NCBI RefSeq assembly: GCF_017349075.1
Contig: NZ_JAFMOF010000004.1
Span: 1,054,001-1,118,000 of the forward strand
DNA length: 64,000 bases
Source: Streptomyces triculaminicus
GTDB taxonomy: Bacteria; Actinomycetota; Actinomycetes; Streptomycetales; Streptomycetaceae
Direction of reading: 5' to 3'
Shown here: positions 45,745-55,043 of the stretch, piece by piece
Layout of the letters: each line of letters opens with the position of its first letter
Numbering within the stretch: the first letter of the stretch is position 1
Notes under the pieces: model-generated
Seen by the model: the letters and a program-made list of their open reading frames with translations, nothing else
Told to the model about the DNA's origin: nothing
Database searches by the model: none
Translations under genes and position numbers: made by a program

Positions 45745-46506
45745 ATGAGCGCACGTTTCACCGGCAGGACCGTCCTCGTCACCGGCGGCGGCACCGGCAT
45801 CGGGCAGGCCATCGCCCTCGCCTTCGCCCGTGAAGGCGCCGCCGTGGTGGTCGCCGGCCGCCGGGAGGCGCCGCTGAAGGAGACCGTGGGCCTCATCGAG
45901 GCCGAGGGCGGCCGGGCGGCCGCGGTCACCGCCGACGTGACGCGGGCCGGGGAGGTGGCGGCCATGGTCGAGGCGACCGTGGCCCGCTTCGGCGGACTGG
46001 ACGTGGCCGTCAACAACGTCGGCATGCTCGCCCGGCCGGCGAAGGTCGCCGACATCCCCGAGGAGGACTGGCACGCCACCCTGGCCACCAACCTCACGGG
46101 CGTCTGGCTGTCGATGAAGCACGAGATCGCCCACATGCGGGAGAACGGCGGCGGGGCCATCGTGAACATCTCGTCCAACCTCGGCTCGCACAAGCGCCTG
46201 GCGAACCTGGGCGCGTACGCGACCAGCAAGGCCGCCGTCTCCGTGCTCACCCGCAGCGCCGCCCTGGACCACATCGGCGAGGGGGTGCGGATCAACGCCG
46301 TCAGCCCCGGCCCCGTGGAGACCCCGATGTCCAGCCGCCCCGGGGAGTCGGCGACGGAGAAGTCCGAGCGGATGACCCGCGACGTCCCGCTGGGCCGCGC
46401 GGGCACTCCCGCCGAGATCGCCGCAGCCGTCCTCCACCTCGCCTCGGACGAGGCGGGCTACGCCGTCGGCACCGAGCTGGTGCTCGACGGCGGTGTCACG
46501 GCCTGA
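45745..46506 (+). CDS. Short-chain dehydrogenase/reductase
   Basis: The 253-aa Rossmann-fold enzyme has the cofactor motif TGGGTGIGQAIAL (residues about 13-25), NNVGM, the catalytic Ser in NISSNLGS, and YATSK (Tyr and Lys). It ends with VGTELVLDGGVTA. Typical of 3-oxoacyl-ACP reductase-like SDRs with NADPH preference suggested by AGRREAP. The ATG at 45745 follows GAGGAG. Operator sharing with the TetR gene marks it as that regulator's target. Confidence 0.93.
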   Translation: MSARFTGRTVLVTGGGTGIGQAIALAFAREGAAVVVAGRREAPLKETVGLIEAEGGRAAAVTADVTRAGEVAAMVEATVARFGGLDVAVNNVGMLARPAKVADIPEEDWHATLATNLTGVWLSMKHEIAHMRENGGGAIVNISSNLGSHKRLANLGAYATSKAAVSVLTRSAALDHIGEGVRINAVSPGPVETPMSSRPGESATEKSERMTRDVPLGRAGTPAEIAAAVLHLASDEAGYAVGTELVLDGGVTA

Positions 46507-46509
46507 CGG

Positions 46510-47901
46510 TCAGCCCACGAGCTCCGGCTCGTCCGCGCTCTCGCGCCCGGTCGCCTGCCGCTCCTGCTCCTGCTGCTCCTGCTGCTTCGCGGGGCGGCGG
46601 GCCACCATCCACACGTAGACGATGATCCCTGCGAAGAGGAAGAGCACGCCCTGGTAGACCGCCGCGTAACCGGCGCCCGCCACCAGCCAGAAGGAGAAGG
46701 CGAACCCGCCGAGGGCGAGCACCAGGTCACGGGTCATCCGGCCCGCGTGGATCTTCTCGCGTTGCCCGCTCAGCAGGAAGTACACCTGCGCGGCGGTGGC
46801 CAGCAGGTAGGGCACGGTGGCGGAGAAGGTGGTGATCAGGACGAGGATCTCGAAGACCCCGCCGACACCCGCCGTGTAGTTGATGATCGTCAGCGCCGAG
46901 GCCAGCACCGCGGCGGCGATGACGCCGGCCGTCGGCACGCCGCGCCGCTTCTTGCCGAAGACGGCGGGGAACAGCCCGTCCTGGGCCGCCGCGTAGGGCA
47001 TCTGCGCGCTCATCAGGGTCCAGCCGTTGAGCGCTCCGGTAATGGAGATCACGGCGGCAAGGGCGATCAGGGTGCCGCCCCAGTGACCGCCGAACATCGC
47101 GTCGACGGCGTCGGAGAACGGCGCGGTGGAGTCCACCAGCTTGTCGTGCGCGACGGTGCCGAAGACGGCGAGCGTGCCCAGCAGGTAGACCACGGCCGCG
47201 CCGATCGTGCCGACGACGCTGGCGATCCCGACGTTGCGCTCGGGGTCGCGGACCTCGCCCGCGCTGATCGCGGCCGACTCCACGCCGACGTAGCTGTAGA
47301 GCAGGATCGCGGCGGAGGCGGTCAGGCCGCCCGTCCAGTCGCCGCCGCCGACGGTGAAGGGGCCGAGGTTGGCCGGGTCGAAGAAGAAGAGGCCGACGAC
47401 CGCCACGAACAGCATCGGCAGGAACTTCAGCACCGTGGAGACCAGCTGCACGACGCCCACCCAGCGGGTGCCGGCGAGGTTCGCCAGCGCGGGCAGCCAC
47501 AGCAGGGCCAGGGCCAGGACCAGGTCCAGCTCCTTGGACCCGGAGCCGGTCAGCACATGGAGGTAGCCGACGCCGGCGACCGCGAGGGCGGCGTTGCTCA
47601 CCCAGGTCATCGTCCAGTACGACCATGCCGACAGGAACCCGGCGAAGTCACCGAAGGCCTCCCGTGCATAGACATACGGACCACCGGTGCGCGGGAAGCG
47701 CCCGGCGAGCCGGCCGAAGACGAGAGCGAGGGCGATCGCGCCGACCGTCAGCACGACGAAGGCGAGCAGGCTCACCGTGCCGTACGGGGCGACCGAGGCG
47801 GGCAGCATGAAGATGCCGCCGCCGATGATGTTCCCCATGACCAGGGTGATGGCGGTGGGGAGGCCGAAACGGCGTGAGGGTGTGCCGTCGGTGTCGTGCA
47901 T
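46510..47901 (-). CDS. APC-superfamily amino-acid permease
   Basis: The 463-aa protein has about 12 hydrophobic helices. It starts MHDTDGTPSRRFGLPTAITL and has the consensus substrate-binding loop VMGNIIGGGIFMLPAS, typical of basic or arginine/ornithine transporters, and SYVGVESAAISAGEVRDPER. It probably imports or exchanges an amino acid with protons. A Gln/Glu-rich cytoplasmic tail ends the protein. It ends three bases before the convergent SDR stop codon. Confidence 0.88.
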   Translation of the reverse strand: MHDTDGTPSRRFGLPTAITLVMGNIIGGGIFMLPASVAPYGTVSLLAFVVLTVGAIALALVFGRLAGRFPRTGGPYVYAREAFGDFAGFLSAWSYWTMTWVSNAALAVAGVGYLHVLTGSGSKELDLVLALALLWLPALANLAGTRWVGVVQLVSTVLKFLPMLFVAVVGLFFFDPANLGPFTVGGGDWTGGLTASAAILLYSYVGVESAAISAGEVRDPERNVGIASVVGTIGAAVVYLLGTLAVFGTVAHDKLVDSTAPFSDAVDAMFGGHWGGTLIALAAVISITGALNGWTLMSAQMPYAAAQDGLFPAVFGKKRRGVPTAGVIAAAVLASALTIINYTAGVGGVFEILVLITTFSATVPYLLATAAQVYFLLSGQREKIHAGRMTRDLVLALGGFAFSFWLVAGAGYAAVYQGVLFLFAGIIVYVWMVARRPAKQQEQQEQERQATGRESADEPELVG

Positions 47902-48204
47902 GGGGTGGTTGCACCTCTCGTGCTGGGCAGGTCGCCGATTCTCGGGCGACGGCGCACACCTCTGCAAGAGCACAGGTATGTGCGACAGCACATATTGACC
48001 GGCGCCCTCCGCGCCGCCAAATTAGATTTTTTTGTCCCGCGCAGCCCGCCCACCGACCGCAAAAGGTTGCGCGATCACGGCTCGGGGCCGCGATTCGTCC
48101 ACTGGGCCCTCATCAAGCGGAATCAGGGGGACCGGAGGCTGCGCGGCCGGATTTGCGGACGCCGACACGCGGCGGACGGCCGGGGGGACGGCGCGCGGGC
48201 GCTG
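47902..48204. promoter_or_regulatory. 303-bp gap with an operator-like dyad upstream of the permease
   Basis: TATGTGC-GACA-GCACATA (47977-47994) is a perfect 7-bp dyad about 75 bp upstream of the permease start, a usual position for a repressor or GntR-type site. The remainder is GC-rich with a poly-T patch (TTTTTTT near 48029-48035). No coding sequence is supported. Confidence 0.4.
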
Positions 48205-48426
48205 TCAGAGGGTGGGGTCGAGGTCGGAGTCATAGGTGCCCGAGCCCCGGCAGTGGTTGCACTGCGCGGCTCGGTGGACGGTCTCCGCCGGGCCCGTGAA
48301 GGGGTCCGTGCCGGGGCTGTAGGCCAGCGCCCGCGTCACATATCCGGCGCCGTGGCACCACTGGCAGGTCCTGCCGTGCGGTTCCGGCTCGGGCGGGTAC
48401 TTGTCATCACTCACCGGGTCGCTCAC
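48205..48426 (-). CDS. Small protein with a split DnaJ-type zinc-finger pattern (73 aa)
   Basis: The protein begins MSDPVSDDKYPPEPEPHG and contains CQWCHGAGYV and, 30 residues later, CNHCRGSGTY. Two CxxCxGxG modules are the building block of the DnaJ central zinc finger. No J-domain is present, so it is not a DnaJ co-chaperone; a zinc-binding or redox-sensing role is likely. Hypothetical, with plausible start and no convincing shadow relation. Confidence 0.75.
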   Translation of the reverse strand: MSDPVSDDKYPPEPEPHGRTCQWCHGAGYVTRALAYSPGTDPFTGPAETVHRAAQCNHCRGSGTYDSDLDPTL

Positions 48427-48672
48427 CGGCTCCCAGCGTAGACCTCGGCGACGCCCGCGCGGCCTCCACGGCCGATGTCACCCGATCGGGGGATGACGAG
48501 CCTGCGCCCGGCCCCTTCCACGGGTTCGGAGCGCTCGGCGGAGAACTCGATCCCCGGGAATTCCCCGTGCGTTCCGCCCGCCGGCCGCGGCGGGCGGGGA
48601 GTTTATCGCGACGGGCGGCGCCGCGCACACTCTGCCATCATGAGAGAAGGCCCGCACGAAAGGGGCCCGAAT

Positions 48673-50064
48673 ATGACGGCAGCCCTCGGCCCGGCCATGA
48701 GGAGCCGGCCCTTTCATCGCATAGGTCTCGCCGCCGAGCACCTTTCCCCGGAGAATCCCGACGGCTCGGAGGTCAGGGTCGCGCTGGCCCCCGCCGCCGT
48801 GTCGGCGCTGGTCCGGCACGGGTGCGCGGTCGCCGTCGAGCGGGGCGCGGGGGAGGCGATGGGGCTGTCCGACGCCCTGTACACGGCGGCCGGCGCCACC
48901 GTCGAAACGCGCGACGCCCTTTATCGCGACAAGGACCTGGTCATCAAGCTCAAAGGCCCGGCCCATCACGACCTCGCCCGTATGGACCCGGGTTCCACTC
49001 TGTTCTGCATGGCGCATCCGCTGTCCATACCGGAAAGGGTGGAGGTGGCGAACGCGTGCGGGGTGAATATCGTCGCGATGGAGCTGATCCGGGAATGCCC
49101 GGAGGTTCTCACGGATTCCTATGTCCGCAGCCGCCTGGCCATGCGCGACCTCCTCGCGGCCGTGCGCGGGCACGCCGCCGGGGACCTCTCCGTCGCCCTG
49201 ATCGGGTTCTCCGACGACGCCTTCGGAGGCCTCCAGTACGCCGCGCGCCGCCGGCCCCGGTCCCTGCGCGTGCTGCGGTCCCGGCCCGCCGCGCCCGCCA
49301 CGGTCACGGTGGGCTTCGGCGAGCTGGAGGAGGCCGCCGCCCGGATCGCCGCCGCGCGCGTGGCCGCGTACCGCGACCGGCGGCCGCCGCGCCCCTACGG
49401 CCGGCGGCGCATCCACTGCCTGCACGAGACCGGCCGCGCCGGCGCCCGCTTCGGGATCGACCTGGCGCTCCGGAACGGGCACGGGCCACAGGCGCCCGAC
49501 GACCTCAGGGTCTGCCTCCTCGGCTACGGCAACGTCGCCTTCGGCGCCCTCGACGAGTGCGTCCGGCACGGCGTGCGGGAGATCGACGTCCTCACCAAGC
49601 GGGCCACGCGCCGCCCCCACCTGCTCCGGTACCTGCGCTCCAGCGACCTCGTGATCAACGGTGCCGAGCAGCCGCCCGCCGTCCGCGGCACCCGCTATCT
49701 CGTCACCGACGACGACCTGCGGTCCGTCCTGCGGCCCGGCACGGTCGTCGTCGACCTCGTCGGGGGCTGCGCCACCAACCGGACGGCTGTCGAGCCCATC
49801 GTCGAGTCCACCCATCCCTCCCGGCCCTGCGTCGTCCGGCACGGCGTGTACCTGGCCTCCGTCTGGGGCTGGCCGCTGCTGGGGTTCGCCAGGGAGTCGG
49901 CGGAGCGCTACAGCCGCCAGATCACCGACGTACTGCTGGCCGACGAGCGGCTGATCGACGGCCTGGCGGGCGCCACCGCGGGCATCCTGCGGGCGCTGGT
50001 GGCGGGGCCGGCGCTGGGCCTGCGGCCCTCTTCCCAGCCCATGGCACTCAGTGCCACACTCTGA
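48673..50064 (+). CDS. Alanine dehydrogenase / PNT-like NAD(P)-binding protein
   Basis: The 463-aa protein starts MTAALGPAMRSRPFHRIGLA at 48673 with AAAGGGG eight bases upstream. The N-terminal part resembles the AlaDH/PNT N-terminal domain (SEVRVALAPAAVSALVRHG, DLVIKLKGPA). A later Rossmann-like LLGYGNVAFGALDECVRHG and VVDLVGGCATN fit the second domain. It therefore resembles lysine-ketoglutarate reductase or N5-(carboxyethyl)ornithine synthase relatives, but the substrate cannot be assigned. It is only two bases upstream of the CoA-transferase gene, so the pair is co-transcribed. Confidence 0.7.
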   Translation: MTAALGPAMRSRPFHRIGLAAEHLSPENPDGSEVRVALAPAAVSALVRHGCAVAVERGAGEAMGLSDALYTAAGATVETRDALYRDKDLVIKLKGPAHHDLARMDPGSTLFCMAHPLSIPERVEVANACGVNIVAMELIRECPEVLTDSYVRSRLAMRDLLAAVRGHAAGDLSVALIGFSDDAFGGLQYAARRRPRSLRVLRSRPAAPATVTVGFGELEEAAARIAAARVAAYRDRRPPRPYGRRRIHCLHETGRAGARFGIDLALRNGHGPQAPDDLRVCLLGYGNVAFGALDECVRHGVREIDVLTKRATRRPHLLRYLRSSDLVINGAEQPPAVRGTRYLVTDDDLRSVLRPGTVVVDLVGGCATNRTAVEPIVESTHPSRPCVVRHGVYLASVWGWPLLGFARESAERYSRQITDVLLADERLIDGLAGATAGILRALVAGPALGLRPSSQPMALSATL

Positions 50065-50066
50065 GG

Positions 50067-51488
50067 ATGATCAAGCGATCGACCAGTGCCACGGAGCACG
50101 CCTGGGCGGCGCTCGGTGGAGATCCGGCCCTCGCGGCCGCCGTCGGCCACCACGGCCCTCCGGCCGTCCTCGCGGCCCGGCTCCCGGTGCGGGAGGCGGC
50201 CCGGTCGGCCGTGGCCGTCGCCTCGCTCGCCGCGGCCGAGCTGGTCGCCGCGCGCCGTGGCGGCGGCCCGGTCCCGGCCGTACGCGTCGACGACGGCGCC
50301 GTGGCGACGGCGTTCGTCAGCGAGCGCCACCTGCGGGTCGAGGGCCGGGCGGCCACCGCCTTCGCGCCGCTGTCCCGCTTCTGGCACACCGCGACCGGCC
50401 CGCTGCGCACCCACGCCAACTACCCCCACCACCGCGCCCGTCTGCTCGCCGCGCTCGGCGTGCCGGACGACGGCGACGAGGCCGCCCTCACCTCCCGGGT
50501 GGCCGCCGCGCTCGCCGCCCGCGACGCCCTCGGGGCCGAGGAGGACATCTGCGCGGCGGGCGGCATCGCCGCCGCCGTGCGCACCCCCGCCGAGTGGGCC
50601 GCCCATCCCCAGGGCGCCGCCGTCGCCCGGCACCCGCTGCTGACGCTGGAGCGCCTGGCGGACGGGCCCCCGCGCAGGCCGGCCGAGGCGCCCGCCGGGC
50701 GGCCCGCCGAGGGACTGCGCGTCCTGGACCTCACCCGCGTCACCGCCGGGCCCGTCGCCACCCGCACCCTCGCCCTGCTCGGCGCGGACGTGCTGCGGAT
50801 CGACTCCCCCACCCTGCCCGAGCTCCCCGAGGCCCATGACGACACGGGCTTCGGCAAGCGGTCGGCCACCCTCGACCTGGCCCGCGCGGCCGACCGGGCC
50901 GTCTTCGAGGAGTTGCTGGCGGCCGCCGACGTCGTGGTGACCGGCTACCGCCCCGGCGCCCTCGACCGTCACGGGCTGTCCCCGCACGCCCTGGCCGAGC
51001 GCCGGCCGGGCCTGGTCGTCGGGCAGTTGAGCGCCTGGGGCGCGTACGGCCCGTGGGGCGGTCGGCGCGGGTTCGACAGCGTCGTGCAGGCCGCCTGCGG
51101 CATCGCCGTCACCGAGGCCGGGCCGGACGGCCTGCCCGGCGCCCTGCCCGCGCAGGCCCTGGACCACTGCACCGGCTATCTGCTCGCGGCGGCCGTGCTG
51201 CGCGCCGTGACCGCTTCGCACACGATGGGCGGCGCCCGCCTGGCGCGGCTCGCCCTCGCGCAGACCGCGGCATGGCTGACCCGGGACGTCGTCCCCGACG
51301 AGGACGGCGGGGGCGGCGAGGACGGCGGGGTGGACGCGTACGAGCCGGCCGCGTGGCTGGCCGAGCGGGACGGGCCGCGCGGCCGGGTGCGGTACGCGCT
51401 GCCGCCTGTGGCCTTCGACGGCGGGCCGCGCGACTGGGACCGGCCGCCGAAGCCGCTGGGCGCGGACGCCCCGGCATGGAAGCGGTAA
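50067..51488 (+). CDS. CaiB/BaiF family CoA transferase-like protein
   Basis: The 473-aa protein has an N-terminal ~200-residue segment that only loosely resembles a CoA-transferase repeat. A clear class III CoA-transferase domain follows: GLRVLDLTRVTAGPVATRTL, ADVLRIDSPTL, TGYRPGALDRHGLSP, SAWGAYGPWGGRRGFDS. The overall two-module layout is that of fused family proteins. Substrates unknown. Its start is two bases after the AlaDH-like stop codon, so the two probably work together. Confidence 0.8.
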   Translation: MIKRSTSATEHAWAALGGDPALAAAVGHHGPPAVLAARLPVREAARSAVAVASLAAAELVAARRGGGPVPAVRVDDGAVATAFVSERHLRVEGRAATAFAPLSRFWHTATGPLRTHANYPHHRARLLAALGVPDDGDEAALTSRVAAALAARDALGAEEDICAAGGIAAAVRTPAEWAAHPQGAAVARHPLLTLERLADGPPRRPAEAPAGRPAEGLRVLDLTRVTAGPVATRTLALLGADVLRIDSPTLPELPEAHDDTGFGKRSATLDLARAADRAVFEELLAAADVVVTGYRPGALDRHGLSPHALAERRPGLVVGQLSAWGAYGPWGGRRGFDSVVQAACGIAVTEAGPDGLPGALPAQALDHCTGYLLAAAVLRAVTASHTMGGARLARLALAQTAAWLTRDVVPDEDGGGGEDGGVDAYEPAAWLAERDGPRGRVRYALPPVAFDGGPRDWDRPPKPLGADAPAWKR

Positions 51489-51621
51489 GGGTCATTCCCC
51501 GTCTCCCGCGCGACCGTTCACGGGGCGACCGCGCGGGGAAGCATTCGTCGACCGCGCGGACGCGCCGGTCATCGAGGGGGGCGCCGGGCGTACGGCGGCC
51601 CGTACGAGGAGCTGAGTCGCC

Positions 51622-53622
51622 ATGGCCACCACCATCCGCCGCACCGTCCTGACCCTGCCCGCCGCTCCCCTGGGGCCCGAGAACCCGCTGCCGCCGCTGG
51701 CCGTGTTCCCCGACGTCCACCGCCCGGGCTCGGGCGGGCTCGAGGACTTCCCCGCCGAGATGGCCCGGCAGATGCGCTACGCGCCGCTGCGCTCCCTGCT
51801 GCCCGTGCGCCGCCGCGACGACTACTCCCGCGAGCGCGTCCCCACGGACCTCGACGCGATCGTCATCGAGAACGACCTCCTGCGCGCCACCGTCCTGCCC
51901 TCGCTCGGCGGCCGCGTGCACTCCCTCGAGGACAAGGCGTCCGGCCGCTCCCTCCTCTACAGCAACCCCGTTCTCCAGCCCGCCGGTTTCGCGCTCAACG
52001 GCGCCTGGTTCTCCGGCGGCATCGAGTGGAACATTGGTGCCACCGGCCACGGCCCGCTGTCCGTCGCCCCGCTGCACGCCGCCCGCGTGCCGGCGCCCGA
52101 CGGCGGCGAGATGCTGCGGCTGTGGGAGTGGGAGCGGCTGCGCGACCTGCCCTTCCAGGTCGACCTGTGGCTGCCCGACGGCTCCGCCTTCCTCTACGCG
52201 GGCGTGCGCGTGCGCAACCCGCACGACCGTCCCGCCCCGGTGTACTGGTGGTCCAACACCGCCGTCCGCGAGGAGCCGGGCCTGCGCGTCCTGGTGCCGG
52301 CGGAGTCCGCCTGGCACTTCGGCTACGAGCGCTCCCTGCGCCGGGTCCCCGTGCCCTCGGCGGACGGCGCCGACAGCTCCTACCCGCTCGCCGGCGACCG
52401 GCACGCCGACCACTTCTACGACCTCCCCGACGGCGAGCGCCGCTGGATCGCCGCGCTCGGCGAGGACGGCCGCGGGCTCGTCCAGACCTCCACCGACCTC
52501 CTGCGCGGACGCAAGCTGTTCGTGTGGGGCACGAGCCCGGCCGGCCGCCGGCAGCAGGAGTGGCTCACCGAGCCGGGCACCGGCGGCTATGCCGAGATCC
52601 AGGCGGGGCTGGCGCGCACCCAGCTGGAGCACGTCCCGCTGGAGGCCGGCGGGGAGTTCGCCTGGCTGGAGGCGTACGGGCCGCTGGCCGCCGACCCGGC
52701 CCGGACGCACGGCGCCGACTGGCGGGCGGCGCGCGCCGAGGTCGCGGACCGGCTGGGGGCGGCGCTGCCGCGGGCCGAGGTGGACGCGGCGTTCGCCGCC
52801 TGGCGGCCGTACGCCGACCACGAGCCCAAGGAGCTGCTGGCCGCCGGGTCGGGCTGGGGCGCGCTCGAGGCGGAGCGCGGCGGCCTCGAGCTGCCGGGGA
52901 CGCCGTTCCCGGCGGCGACGCTGGGCGAGGAACAGCGGCCGTGGCAGGAGCTGTTGCGCACCGGCGCGCTCACCGAGCGCGGCCCGGTGCCGGGCCCCTC
53001 GCTCGTCTCGCCGCGTTGGCGCGAGCTGCTCGAGGCGGCCGAGCCCGGCCCGTACACCGCCTACCACCTGGGCGTCGCCCAGTGGCACGCCGGGGACCGC
53101 TCGCAGGCCGCGCGCAGCTGGGAGCGGGCCCTGCGGGAGGGCCTGACGTGGCCCGCGCTGCGCTGCCTGGCCGCGGCGGACCGCGCGGGCGGCCATCCCG
53201 AGCGCGCGGCCGACCGCTACGCGGCCGCGGTGGAGGCGGCGCGCGCGGCGCGGGCGTCCCGCGCGGCGCTGGCCGCGCTGGCGCACGAGGCGGTCACGGC
53301 GCTGCTGGCCGCCGGGCGGCCGGACGCGGCGGCCGGCGTGCTGGCGGGAGTGGGTGCGGCCGACCGTGCGCGCGGCCGCTTCCGGCTGCTGGGCGCGCGG
53401 GTTCTGCTGGCCCGGGGGGACGCGTCGGCCGCGCGGGCGGTGTTCGACGAGGGGTTCGAGGTCGACGACCTGCGGGAGGGCGAGGCGTCGCTCGCCGAGG
53501 TGTGGTGGGCGATCGCCGAGCGGCTCGTGGCCGGGGACGGCCCCGTGACCGAGGCGGTACGGGCGCGGGCCCGCCGGCTGCATCCGCTGCCGGAGCGCTA
53601 CCACTTCGGGGCCCGGTCCTGA
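51622..53622 (+). CDS. DUF5107-type protein with TPR-like C-terminus
   Basis: The 666-aa protein begins MATTIRRTVLTLPAAPLGPE. The middle has a galactose-mutarotase-like beta-sandwich pattern (SLGGRVHSLEDKASGRSLLY, GGIEWNIGATGHGP). The C-terminal third has repeated helical pairs (AAARSWERALREGL, AADRYAAAVEAARAARAS) resembling TPRs. DUF5107 proteins are thought to handle sugars or glycans, but no function is established. No signal peptide, so cytosolic. A hairpin follows the stop. Confidence 0.8.
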   Translation: MATTIRRTVLTLPAAPLGPENPLPPLAVFPDVHRPGSGGLEDFPAEMARQMRYAPLRSLLPVRRRDDYSRERVPTDLDAIVIENDLLRATVLPSLGGRVHSLEDKASGRSLLYSNPVLQPAGFALNGAWFSGGIEWNIGATGHGPLSVAPLHAARVPAPDGGEMLRLWEWERLRDLPFQVDLWLPDGSAFLYAGVRVRNPHDRPAPVYWWSNTAVREEPGLRVLVPAESAWHFGYERSLRRVPVPSADGADSSYPLAGDRHADHFYDLPDGERRWIAALGEDGRGLVQTSTDLLRGRKLFVWGTSPAGRRQQEWLTEPGTGGYAEIQAGLARTQLEHVPLEAGGEFAWLEAYGPLAADPARTHGADWRAARAEVADRLGAALPRAEVDAAFAAWRPYADHEPKELLAAGSGWGALEAERGGLELPGTPFPAATLGEEQRPWQELLRTGALTERGPVPGPSLVSPRWRELLEAAEPGPYTAYHLGVAQWHAGDRSQAARSWERALREGLTWPALRCLAAADRAGGHPERAADRYAAAVEAARAARASRAALAALAHEAVTALLAAGRPDAAAGVLAGVGAADRARGRFRLLGARVLLARGDASAARAVFDEGFEVDDLREGEASLAEVWWAIAERLVAGDGPVTEAVRARARRLHPLPERYHFGARS

Positions 53623-53626
53623 TCCG

Positions 53627-53662
53627 GCGCCGTACGGACCGCACGCGCGGCCCGTACGGCGC
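53627..53662. terminator. Terminator between DUF5107-type and VOC genes
   Basis: Perfect 11-bp arms (53627-53637, 53652-53662) with a 14-nt loop, immediately after the plus-strand stop and before the minus-strand stop at 53669. Confidence 0.7.
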
Positions 53663-53668
53663 GTCGGC

Positions 53669-54019
53669 TCACGCCGCCTTGCGGTCCACGTACTCGAACA
53701 CCGATCCGTCCGGGTGCCGGGCCACCAGATTCCGGCCGATGGGCGTCGGCACGGGCCCGGCGATGATGTCGGCCCCCACCGCCTGGAGATCGACGAGCGC
53801 CTCGTCGACGTCCGTGACCGCGATCGTCGCCGCGATCTTCCGCAGTACCGACACCTCCGATTCCGGTCCGCTCATGAGGAAGAAGCAGCCGACCGCCGCG
53901 ACGGAGACCCCGCCCCGCCGGAAGCGCAGCGCCTCGGCCCCCGTCAGTCGTTCGTACACCGCGATGGACGCTTCCAGATCACTGACGCACACCCGTAGCG
54001 AAGTCCCCAGAATGTTCAT
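53669..54019 (-). CDS. VOC (glyoxalase/bleomycin-resistance) family protein
   Basis: The 116-aa protein, MNILGTSLRVCVSDLEASIAVYERLTG, has the betaalpha-betabetabeta layout of the vicinal-oxygen-chelate fold. It retains SGPESEVSVLRKIAATIAV, and ends with HPDGSVFEYVD, the typical last metal-ligand strand (Glu). Substrate unknown. It lies ten bases downstream of the methyltransferase gene, so the two form a small operon. Confidence 0.88.
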   Translation of the reverse strand: MNILGTSLRVCVSDLEASIAVYERLTGAEALRFRRGGVSVAAVGCFFLMSGPESEVSVLRKIAATIAVTDVDEALVDLQAVGADIIAGPVPTPIGRNLVARHPDGSVFEYVDRKAA

Positions 54020-54029
54020 GAAAACCAGG

Positions 54030-54857
54030 CTAGTTGACCCTGCAGAGCAGTTCGCCGTTCAGCACCGAGAACCACGCGTCCTCGTGACGGCCCCACTCCC
54101 GCCAGGCCCGCGCGATCGCTTCCAGGCCCGCCCGGTCCGTGTGTCCTCCCGCGACCGCGAGGCCGGCGAAGGGCGAGGAGAGCGTGCGGTCCGCCCACAG
54201 GCCGCTCCACCAGGTGCGTTGCTCCTGCCCCGCGTAGCACCAGGCGCCCGCCGTGGCGGTGACGTCGGTCAGGCCCGCCCGCCGGGCCCAGCCCAGCAGC
54301 CGGCTCCCGGCGTCCGGCTCGCCGCCGCCGGCCCGGGCGACGCCCACGTACAGGCGCTGCCAGTCCTCCAGGCCCGGGACGCGCGGGTACCAGGTCATGG
54401 CCGTGTAGACCACGTCGCGTACGGCCACGACGCCGCCCGGGCGGCACACGCGGCGCATCTCGCGCAGGGCGGCGACCGGGTCGGCGAGGTACTGGAGCAC
54501 CTGGTGGGCGTGGACGACGTCGAACGAGCCGTCGGGGAAGTCGAGGGCGCCCGCGTCGCCGACGGCGAAGTCGACGTTGTCGACGCCGCGTTCACGGGCG
54601 GCGTCGCGGGCCCGGGCGAGGATGCCGCCGGCCGCGTCGAGGCCGGTCACATGCCCCTGGGGCACCAGGGCCGCCAGGTCGGCGGTGATGCTGCCCGGGC
54701 CGCAGCCGATGTCCAGGACGCGGTGGTGGGGCCTGAGCTCGGGCAGCAGGTAGGCGGCCGAGTCGGCGGCCCGGCGCCGGCCGTGGGACCGCACCACGGA
54801 CTCGTGGTGGCCGTGGATGTACACCTGCTCTTTCCGGTCGTTCCGCGCTTCGGGCAT
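54030..54857 (-). CDS. SAM-dependent methyltransferase
   Basis: The 275-aa protein has the class I methyltransferase signature VLDIGCGPGSITADLA (about residues 48-63), followed by GHVTGLDAA and FDVVHAHQVLQYLADP. The last two motifs resemble UbiE/Coq5-type enzymes. Acceptor unknown. The start at 54857 gives MPEARNDRKEQVYIHGHH. It forms an operon with the VOC gene. Confidence 0.9.
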   Translation of the reverse strand: MPEARNDRKEQVYIHGHHESVVRSHGRRRAADSAAYLLPELRPHHRVLDIGCGPGSITADLAALVPQGHVTGLDAAGGILARARDAARERGVDNVDFAVGDAGALDFPDGSFDVVHAHQVLQYLADPVAALREMRRVCRPGGVVAVRDVVYTAMTWYPRVPGLEDWQRLYVGVARAGGGEPDAGSRLLGWARRAGLTDVTATAGAWCYAGQEQRTWWSGLWADRTLSSPFAGLAVAGGHTDRAGLEAIARAWREWGRHEDAWFSVLNGELLCRVN

Positions 54858-55043
54858 GGTGGTCCCTTCGCTCCGTCATGACGTGGCGCTCCTCACCGTA
54901 CGCGCGCCGTCTCGTATCGCGAGAGTCCCTTCTCGCCATCCGGGACGCCTCCTCACCCGGCCGCCCGTGTCGGCCCGGCCGCGCGGGCCGTGATCTGCCA
55001 AGGTGGACGCAAGACCCCGGGTGAGGTACGGAGGGACGTGCGG

